From IMG/VR virus record IMGVR_UViG_3300035204_001665, positions 1 through 64,000 of that record: a DNA stretch of 64,000 nt, one strand, 5' to 3'. The stretch is from a virus. Shown here piece by piece: positions 57,415 to 64,000 of this stretch. The number at the start of each line of letters is the position of its first letter. Position 1 is the first letter of the stretch. The position numbers were made by a program, and so were the translations under genes. The notes beneath the pieces were generated by a model that saw nothing but the letters and a program-made list of their open reading frames with translations, was not told the origin of the DNA and ran no database searches.

Positions 57415-60400
57415 CTAAGATTTATCCTCGCATTATAAACCGGATAGTAATAAGGTCTATACCATCTATATTGATACCAGTACCATTGGTAATAGTACCA
57501 ATTCCAATACCAATTACCCCACCAATACCAAGGGTAATAAGGATACCCATACCACCCATAGCAATCATTCTGCCCCGGCATGTGTGTATTAAAAACAGAC
57601 CAAGGGCTCATTATCTGAGGTACGTCAGCAAAGACTACAGAATAGGTTACTGAAGTCTTTTTTGCTCCGGCAAAGTTATTCGGGCCCGGTAGATTACTGT
57701 AAATCTCTATCGTTATGTTATGATTCTTATTCGGAAAAGCATTCCTATCGGCCATAATTCTAATGGTATTGTAATAAATAGTAAAACCTGCTCCTTGATA
57801 ATAAATGTATCCCGAATAAGGAGTATACCCAGTTAGCGGTTGACCGTCTTTAAGTATTCGATAATACGAACAAGATGTACCCCAAAAAGGATAGATACTA
57901 AAATATCCAGACCAATAAGTGGGACTATAATAATAGTATGACTCAACCTGCCCAGTCCACCAATTCCAATAACACTGCCTATACCTCCAGAATGCTGCGG
58001 TTGTTCCTCCCCAGCCAGATGATATGGTTACTGCTCGATTGTTTCTTACGTGGATGGTTGTAGATAGACGGGACGTGCCGCATTCGCTTTTGAAGTCTAC
58101 AGTAATTACGTCTCCATGCTGAGGGGTATATATATCTTTTGTTATAATTAATTTATCTGGCTTGTACCAGTAGTTAGTAGAGTATTCATATCTCGCAGAT
58201 TTATAGCTTCCACTAATGGTTATATTATCTGTATACCCTCTACGATACCTTGACATCATGGCTGCTCCCGGAGGGGTATTTCTATTTCCATAGAATTGAT
58301 AAACTAATTGGTAATCGTTATGGCAACCATTGGTCGTAACTATAGAACTTGTGCAGTAATTTCCTCTGCGTTGTGCTTGCCAATCTGGGCACCCATAAGA
58401 GACAGTCGGAGCTTGACAAGCGGGGTAATTAATATAAAATATTACATAAGTATATTTTGTTTCTGAACATCGTTTCGCGTCTTTTCCATTGCCATAATTT
58501 TTATAACTTATCCTACAATAAATATAAGTATTTGTGCTATGAGTTAAAGTAAATGTTCTACTTGGCCCTCCCGAGTGCCACACTTCTCCCAAGCTCGGGG
58601 TATACCAGTGGTATTCCAAGCCTCCTGTATTTTTTATGAAAGGATTTCGATCCAATGCGGTCACCGAAAATACTTGAGTTATACTGGGCTGAGAACTTCT
58701 GACGGTATAGTGGGCCGTCCATTGGTCATATTCACTCCACCAGCCAGTGTACTGCCTTCTTAACCATCGGGTCATAGTTAAATTACTGTTAGAAGAGGGG
58801 GTTACCCTAGTTATCCACGGAGCAAGTAGTTTTGGCGAATCCACGCACAGGCCCTTCGTAGCTGTACTAGTACCTGTCGGGCCATAAGGACTTGTCGCAC
58901 TAGGCGTAAAAGTAAGTGGAGCAGTCTTTGTCGCTGATGCCGTTACTGTCTCGGTCGCTGTGACCGTTAGTGTTCCTGTCCCCCCGCAATAACAGTCGGG
59001 GTGGAATGTGGGTGGATTGAACTCCGTGAAGGTATCTAGAGCCGTCTGCTCAATGGTACCTCCCCCATTTGGATTAGCATCCCCCCCATTGACTTCAGAA
59101 ATAATTTTCATACAATTTAACATCCCGCCCATGCCTCCATATGCGGCGAGAATAGTATATTGACCTATCGGTAACTCTATGTAGCTACCAACATATACAT
59201 AATCTGTAGGGCTACTAGAGCAATCCCCATTGAGCTGAACGTTTACTGGGATACGATTCGGATCAATACTTACGCACGGACAGAGTTTCCAGTAACGAGT
59301 ATAAGTGGTAGGTGTCGCAGAAGCTGTACCAGTGTAAGTATGAGTAGATAAGGTCTGTGTTGGAGTCGCCGAAACTGTCCCCGTCTTCGTCGCGGTCGCA
59401 GTTAATGAACTAGTTACCGTCGGAGTTAGTGAGACAGTCGCGGTCGATGTCCTCGTAAACGTTGCTGTGTGAGTCGCTGTCCCCGAGGGAGTGTCGGTAG
59501 CCGATGCAGTAACAGATCCGGTTGCTGTGTGAGTGAACTCACAGAAACACATGTAAGACCAAGCGCTAAGAACGGTGAGGTTCTCGTTAAAATATACTCT
59601 TACGAGCTCGCCCTGATGGAACCAATTTTCGACGGCACCGAAAGACGTGATTTCATAATAATAACGAGTTCCGCCAACAATAAAATAAACACAATCTCCT
59701 GTTTTATACTTGCTTACTTGATCTGCATAAACGTATATCCAATTTTTAACGCCCCGCCATCCGAGGTGCTGTGAATTTGGGTCACTCCAAGTATATTTAC
59801 CCCACCAATTTCCCGAACAATCCGGGCAACTAACGACCTTGGAACAAGAGGGCACGGTATGGGTGGCAGTGATAGTATGCGTACTCGTTCCAGATCGAGT
59901 TGCCGTATGCGTTCCCGTTTTTGTTAGAGATATGGTCGGTGTGGGAGTAGCCGTAATGGTAGGCGTGGTTGTGGCAGAAACGGTATGCGTATGAGTAAAT
60001 TCGCAGAAACACATTTCTGTAAATCGGGGCATGTAGGCAGTAGTATTAGATACTAGGTTCAAGGGAACCACAGACACCGTTCCGATGGTAGGCACGGTCG
60101 CATTAAAAGGAGCCCCTATAGAATGAACTTGATGATAGTAACGTACTCCGTTTACGGTAAAATGAATACATGATCCGTCGGGATATCTATGGGCCTCACT
60201 TTCTCGGATAATAACAGAATTTTGAGGGTTATTATTATTGTGAGCAGAAAATAATATTTCCGAACACGGAGGTACAGAATGAGTTGGAGTCGGCGAAATC
60301 GTAGGAGTTGAAGTCAGTGAAATCGTTGGGGTCACAGTAGCTGTCTTAGACAACGAAGAAGTGATACTAGCTGTTGGGGTTGGTAGATAACAGATTTTAT

Positions 60401-63400
60401 ACCCAGAGTAAAGATTACCTTGATACGCTGGAGTGACCTCTACCCACGGCCTACAGAGAGAAGCGTCCAAACAGTCACTTCCTGTCGGTTCACAATGTTT
60501 TTCTACGACGGTAAATCTGGTCCCCCCATCCACATTTTGCACTAAATTTCCACTGTTATCTATAATCTCTACGATGTCTGGAGGATCAACCCCTTTGCAT
60601 TCACTAGAGCAATCATTATTCGGTAATGGATACCCAACCCATATTCTCTTTCTCTCCCATTGAGTATAAGGTCTACCTTCTTCCAAGTATCCATCTGGAG
60701 AAGTATAAGGGATATTGCAGCAGTCTCCATATGTAGCAGTTGCCGTTACTGTCGGCGTGTCGGAAATCGTTGCCGTTACTGTCGGCGACGCGGATACAGA
60801 CGCGCTTACTGTAGCAGTTTCTGTAGGTGGACATTCACAAGCCTGTTGACATTCTTGTTGGGATTGGTGTGCCCCCATTACTATCGCGTGTACTCCGAGT
60901 AGTCCATTTTGGACCGTCGGATACTCGGTACTTTGCATACAAAAAGTGGCTTGAGATGGGTTATTAATTTGATTCCATCTATCACATATGCAATACCAAG
61001 GTCCAGCTAAAGTAATCGTTGCGGTTGCCGTTGGAGTTAAGCTTACCGTAACGGTCGAGGTCACCGTCGAAGATGGGGTGACCGTAGGTGTAACGGTTTC
61101 TGTTATTGTCGCCGTAGGCGTGACTGTTAAAGTTTCTGTCTGGGTCGAAGATGGGGTAGTCGTAGCTGTAACGGTTTCTGTTATTGTCGCCGTAGGCGTG
61201 ACTGTTAAAGTCCCTGTCGGGGTGGCAGTCAATGTATCCGTAAATGTCGCCGTTACGGTTGGAGTTTTGGTAATGGTTTGCGTTTGAGTAATTGTGGGAG
61301 TGAGAGTAACCGTTTTGGTTGCGGTCGGCGTAAAGGTTTCCGTTGACGTCGGGGTCGCAGTGATGGTCGGTGTAGAGCTTTCCGTTGGGGTTACGGTCAC
61401 AGTAAGCGTAAGAGGTCTCGTAGCCGTAATTGTCGGAGTATATGTAATTGTTGGAGTAACTGTAGCGCTTACGGTAGCTGTGGCGGGACAATCATAAACT
61501 ATAACGTCGCAATCTGCTGAAAAGTATGCATTTCCATCTGCATCTATAGCTTCGACATTAATATCTAATATATCCTTTTTTAAATCAAGAATCGTTAATC
61601 TAGAATAATGATAGTCTACAGTGCTACCCTCTTCTATTGTGTACCCGTTCCCCTGTAGACTAAAAGCACTTAGGGAATCTAGTATGCGGCGATTCCATTT
61701 CCATATAATTGGTTCCGAAGCGCACCAAGACGGCGTTAACCTTGCTTCGACTACGGGAGAACTGGAGTAGCAGTGAGCTCCGCAGTTTTCTATCGTTAAT
61801 ACTGGTTCACATCTAGTTTTATTATGAACCAAAGCCCCTTCGGCGAAGTAGTTCTCTGTGTTTTCCACAGACAAGTTATAAACGGGTATTTCTTTTTCTA
61901 TTAACCTCTTTCTCTTAACTTCGCTAAGAAGAATCTTATCCCTGTAAGGACACTCAGTACAGTCTCTTGTCCATAAATGTATGTGTAATAAATCTCCTTC
62001 AGAAATGTCCTTGACTGGCACATATTTGCCCTCACTAACATGTTCGTTGTCTTTGCAAACGAAGAACGGATGATCCTCAGTTACCTTTAAGGTTTTGGTT
62101 AATTGAACGATTTTAGAAACAATTGTATTGTATTGAATTTCATAATATCTACTTGCTGTATGTTCATGAAGCTCTTTTACTTTATTTTGTACGGCTTTGA
62201 ATTTGTTATTGTGTTCAATTCCTAAGACCTTTTCGCCTACCTCTATGTCCTCTATTCGCTTTACTCTATTTTCTTTTAGCAGGACTTGGGTCCCCTTGGC
62301 AAAACAGGGCTCGCAATAATGAGTTAAATTAACTGACCTAACAGATGGTCCCTCGACTATGCTTATTGGTCTCAACGGATCCGGACCAAACAGTACCTTA
62401 GCCGTATACCAGCCCTCGTCCGCTTCTCCAAAATCTCTAATCTTTAATTCGCCCAATCCATATTGGCCAACTATATATTTTTTATTAGCATATTCTGTAT
62501 CGGTTCCCACTTTACCGTCTTTACTTGTGGCGATATACTTCCCGTCTTTAAACCATCTAATTTCATATGGAAGTGGTATTTTTTCATGATATCTAGGATC
62601 AATAGGCGGACAAACCTTGACGAACAAGATGGGACTTTCATGACACTTAATTGGCATTTGCTCGCTCCAACAGTCATTTTCGTTTTCTATTAGAAGCTCT
62701 CTATTTCTTTGGTCGTCGAATCGTGTATCATTTTTAAATACGCAAACCCCCGAGGCTATTGGCCCATGACAATAAGGCTTTAAGCAGTGAAAAGGCTCTG
62801 GCCCATAAATGGCTTCACACCAGACCTTGAATTCATCTACCCAACCAGTGAAAAAGTTTGTTCCGCTTATTGTAGATCCAATTGTTCTAACATTCCTATA
62901 CGGTATATCAGCCTTACCCGTAATCTTCTCTGAGCAATATGTCTCTGCCGAATTAATTCCATTAACAAAAAAGTTGAGTTGCCTATTTCTTCTCACTACG
63001 GCGTAGTGATTAAATTTTCCCTCCATTCCCCACTCTAGGTAACCGTTCAGAGTTCTTTCATTGTCGTCATATGTGAACTCTTCATCGTAATAACTTAAAA
63101 CTACCGGGTCGTATGATTCTTCGCCTGCTTCCCTATGTACTTCTACATCAAAACGACCCTCTCTATTAAATAATTTTAAATTACCCCAATCGACCATACA
63201 CTCTCCGCTTGCGCCGCTAGGGATTCCATCAAATAACGCATTAAATTCTATAGTAAAATCTTCATCAAAATTGAGTGATTCAGGATCTGCCGTTAAGCCT
63301 GTACCAGATACTGCTAGTGAATCGTATCCAATTCCCGTAGCGGTTACCAAATCCGCCTTTTCTCCGGCGGCATGATTATAGTATAGATTTTCGTTTACCG

Positions 63401-63869
63401 TTATACTTCCGTTATCTGGAGCCGGCAAGGTTATTGCATTTACTGTACCAACCTCTTCATTAGATAATCCAGATGCCAACAGGACCCTATCTCCTTCATT
63501 AAAGGCACTTGGATCCCCAACATAAATTCTGTCGTTACCAGCACTAGCCCCGTACATCGGTCCAACAACTGTAGCGGGACTAGCACCAGTAACAACAAGA
63601 TGTTCACCTCTAAAACGCGCGGAAGCGGGAGGGGATACATATTTAGAGGTATCAAAAATAGGATAAGTAATTATGCGTTGACTGATAGGTACAACGTCTG
63701 GGTTTAACCCGGTTATTTGCTGAAGAGGCTGGGTTCCGGGTCTACCCAATTTAATTAAAGTTCTAGATGAATCTATGAAATTGTTTTCAAATTTTAGCCA
63801 CAAAGGGAAACAGGCAAGACGCCAATGAGCATTATTCCTCCTTAATGGTTGGACCGTGGACCGATTCAT
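57411..63869 (-). CDS. Giant modular adhesin with LamG-like, Ig-like, embedded Hint/intein, Thr-repeat and Tyr/Trp-rich tail
   Basis: 2,152 residues. Order: N-terminal beta region; LamG/concanavalin-like domain about 195-345 (FTIEFNALFDG, HYAVVRRNRQLNFFVNG); Ig-like domain about 420-515 (EIRWFKDGK, LKIRDFGEADEGWYTAKV); Hint domain 522-683; a further Ig-like segment; Thr-Pro-Thr linkers (TITYTPTITATRPLT...); several paired Cys modules, two ending in MCFCEFTHT; a Tyr/Trp-rich beta region; and a C-terminal tail of about 44 residues with 28 Tyr/Trp. The start is ATG at 63869. No signal peptide. Probably a large virion fibre that contacts host surface glycans and is processed by its Hint domain. 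Confidence 0.75.
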   Translation of the reverse strand: MNRSTVQPLRRNNAHWRLACFPLWLKFENNFIDSSRTLIKLGRPGTQPLQQITGLNPDVVPISQRIITYPIFDTSKYVSPPASARFRGEHLVVTGASPATVVGPMYGASAGNDRIYVGDPSAFNEGDRVLLASGLSNEEVGTVNAITLPAPDNGSITVNENLYYNHAAGEKADLVTATGIGYDSLAVSGTGLTADPESLNFDEDFTIEFNALFDGIPSGASGECMVDWGNLKLFNREGRFDVEVHREAGEESYDPVVLSYYDEEFTYDDNERTLNGYLEWGMEGKFNHYAVVRRNRQLNFFVNGINSAETYCSEKITGKADIPYRNVRTIGSTISGTNFFTGWVDEFKVWCEAIYGPEPFHCLKPYCHGPIASGVCVFKNDTRFDDQRNRELLIENENDCWSEQMPIKCHESPILFVKVCPPIDPRYHEKIPLPYEIRWFKDGKYIATSKDGKVGTDTEYANKKYIVGQYGLGELKIRDFGEADEGWYTAKVLFGPDPLRPISIVEGPSVRSVNLTHYCEPCFAKGTQVLLKENRVKRIEDIEVGEKVLGIEHNNKFKAVQNKVKELHEHTASRYYEIQYNTIVSKIVQLTKTLKVTEDHPFFVCKDNEHVSEGKYVPVKDISEGDLLHIHLWTRDCTECPYRDKILLSEVKRKRLIEKEIPVYNLSVENTENYFAEGALVHNKTRCEPVLTIENCGAHCYSSSPVVEARLTPSWCASEPIIWKWNRRILDSLSAFSLQGNGYTIEEGSTVDYHYSRLTILDLKKDILDINVEAIDADGNAYFSADCDVIVYDCPATATVSATVTPTITYTPTITATRPLTLTVTVTPTESSTPTITATPTSTETFTPTATKTVTLTPTITQTQTITKTPTVTATFTDTLTATPTGTLTVTPTATITETVTATTTPSSTQTETLTVTPTATITETVTPTVTPSSTVTSTVTVSLTPTATATITLAGPWYCICDRWNQINNPSQATFCMQSTEYPTVQNGLLGVHAIVMGAHQSQQECQQACECPPTETATVSASVSASPTVTATISDTPTVTATATYGDCCNIPYTSPDGYLEEGRPYTQWERKRIWVGYPLPNNDCSSECKGVDPPDIVEIIDNSGNLVQNVDGGTRFTVVEKHCEPTGSDCLDASLCRPWVEVTPAYQGNLYSGYKICYLPTPTASITSSLSKTATVTPTISLTSTPTISPTPTHSVPPCSEILFSAHNNNNPQNSVIIRESEAHRYPDGSCIHFTVNGVRYYHQVHSIGAPFNATVPTIGTVSVVPLNLVSNTTAYMPRFTEMCFCEFTHTHTVSATTTPTITATPTPTISLTKTGTHTATRSGTSTHTITATHTVPSCSKVVSCPDCSGNWWGKYTWSDPNSQHLGWRGVKNWIYVYADQVSKYKTGDCVYFIVGGTRYYYEITSFGAVENWFHQGELVRVYFNENLTVLSAWSYMCFCEFTHTATGSVTASATDTPSGTATHTATFTRTSTATVSLTPTVTSSLTATATKTGTVSATPTQTLSTHTYTGTASATPTTYTRYWKLCPCVSIDPNRIPVNVQLNGDCSSSPTDYVYVGSYIELPIGQYTILAAYGGMGGMLNCMKIISEVNGGDANPNGGGTIEQTALDTFTEFNPPTFHPDCYCGGTGTLTVTATETVTASATKTAPLTFTPSATSPYGPTGTSTATKGLCVDSPKLLAPWITRVTPSSNSNLTMTRWLRRQYTGWWSEYDQWTAHYTVRSSQPSITQVFSVTALDRNPFIKNTGGLEYHWYTPSLGEVWHSGGPSRTFTLTHSTNTYIYCRISYKNYGNGKDAKRCSETKYTYVIFYINYPACQAPTVSYGCPDWQAQRRGNYCTSSIVTTNGCHNDYQLVYQFYGNRNTPPGAAMMSRYRRGYTDNITISGSYKSARYEYSTNYWYKPDKLIITKDIYTPQHGDVITVDFKSECGTSRLSTTIHVRNNRAVTISSGWGGTTAAFWRYRQCYWNWWTGQVESYYYYSPTYWSGYFSIYPFWGTSCSYYRILKDGQPLTGYTPYSGYIYYQGAGFTIYYNTIRIMADRNAFPNKNHNITIEIYSNLPGPNNFAGAKKTSVTYSVVFADVPQIMSPWSVFNTHMPGQNDCYGWYGYPYYPWYWWGNWYWNWYYYQWYWYQYRWYRPYYYPVYNARINLR
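61066..61133. repeat. 68-bp direct repeat, copy 1 (Thr linker)
   Basis: Nearly identical to 61144-61211, giving a 78-bp period. It encodes LTVTPTATITETVTPTVTPS-type linker. Confidence 0.85.
61144..61211. repeat. 68-bp direct repeat, copy 2 (Thr linker)
   Basis: Second copy of the 61066-61133 repeat, encoding TLTVTPTATITETVTATTTPS, inside the 2,152-residue adhesin. Confidence 0.85.
61821..62306 (-). other. Hint (mini-intein-like) domain within the 2,152-residue adhesin
   Basis: 162 residues (522-683). It starts with Cys522 in CFAKGTQVLL (block A), has the block B motif VTEDHPFFV with Thr597 and His600, VYNLSVENTENYFAEGALV (block F) and the terminal His682-Asn683 (block G). The size excludes a homing endonuclease. 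The residue after Asn683 is Lys, not Cys/Ser/Thr, so normal splicing should not work; N- or C-terminal cleavage is possible. Confidence 0.88.
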
Positions 63870-63893
63870 TTTATATTTTTTTTAGTATGTGTT

Positions 63894-63965
63894 TTAAATT
63901 GTAATCACAGAAGTACTTAATAAACTTTGGTCTTGGCTTAGACCTGTTTTAATATCATTAGCCAT
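63894..63965 (-). CDS. Candidate micro-protein, 23 residues
   Basis: A 23-codon frame from ATG at 63965, ending 25 nt before the start of the giant adhesin. The product MANDIKTGLSQDQSLLSTSV reads like a normal soluble protein N-terminus. There is no Shine-Dalgarno; a second short overlapping frame (15 codons, hydrophobic) begins upstream with AAGGA. It may be a leader peptide or chance. Confidence 0.25.
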   Translation of the reverse strand: MANDIKTGLSQDQSLLSTSVITI

Positions 63966-64000
63966 AGTACAAAAATAAAAATCATTTATCCTTGTTGCCA

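Noticed and set aside
60988-61497. Long Val-rich plus-strand frames (VAVGVTVKV...) and a His/Asn/Tyr-rich minus frame
   Set aside because: They are antisense or shifted readings of the TPT-repeat linker in the giant adhesin, with abnormal composition.
61821-62306. The Hint domain as a normal splicing intein with a homing endonuclease
   Set aside because: The 162-residue size leaves no room for a LAGLIDADG or HNH nuclease, and the +1 residue is Lys and not Cys, Ser or Thr.
1-64000. tRNA genes, integrase, attachment sites, insertion sequences or capsid/terminase genes
   Set aside because: None could be recognised anywhere in the window by motif or fold clues.

Overview
The window looks like part of the genome of a large, long-tailed double-stranded DNA phage (siphovirus morphology), at moderate to low GC. 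The evidence is a complete tail module: head-tail connector-type genes, a tube protein, a 4,639-residue tape-measure protein, and a tip cluster whose products match lambda gpM, gpL, gpK (protease half), gpI and gpJ in that order. At the usual ~0.15 nm per tape-measure residue the tail would be about 0.7 micrometre long. No capsid, portal or terminase gene is visible, so the head module should lie outside. The host cannot be named from the sequence; a sugar-nucleotide and glycosyltransferase set suggests a host whose surface glycans matter.

Layout. 1-2.2 kb (minus): C-terminally cut-off modular adhesin with Cys-rich modules and Ser/Thr/Ala linkers. 2.2-13.1 kb (mostly minus): accessory, glycan and DNA-metabolism genes (PD-(D/E)XK nuclease, DUF616 glycosyltransferase, three or more methyltransferases, RecA/UvsX-like recombinase, GDP-mannose dehydratase, WbqC-like protein, DegT-like aminotransferase, GT4 glycosyltransferase, FmdB-like and DUF736-like small proteins, a divergent sigma factor, a dNMP kinase-like P-loop protein). 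13.2-18.7 kb (mostly plus): unknown genes, a glycosyltransferase, an AT-hook protein, dCMP deaminase, a membrane protein, a GT9-like protein and a possible Rad52-like annealing protein. A minus operon with two tiny ORFs and a terminator sits at 14.8-15.6 kb. 18.7-30.5 kb: a TIG-domain protein (minus), then the plus-strand tail-tip cluster ending in an FtsZ/tubulin-like GTPase. 30.5-50.5 kb (minus): tape measure, chaperone-position genes, tube, tail completion and connector-type genes. 50.5-63.9 kb (minus): three giant secreted-looking adhesin/fibre proteins of 866, 1,425 and 2,152 residues.

How it works together. Five accessory-region genes are preceded by sigma-70-like promoters with exactly 17-bp spacers whose -10 box lies 6-9 nt from the start codon, so those mRNAs should be leaderless or nearly so. 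Several structural genes instead carry a recurring AGTGTAAT element, plausibly a late promoter read by the phage-encoded sigma-like factor. The tail genes are split between strands and converge at 30.5 kb.

The strongest unusual observations are: (1) an FtsZ-like GTPase with intact G-box and T7-loop aspartates in a lambda-type siphovirus; (2) a mini-intein/Hint domain embedded between Ig-like segments of the 2,152-residue adhesin, with no C-extein nucleophile; (3) an extremely Tyr/Trp-rich C-terminal tail on that protein; (4) carbohydrate-binding-like modules grafted onto the gpM and gpL homologues, including into the Fe-S domain of gpL; and (5) the two-class promoter architecture.
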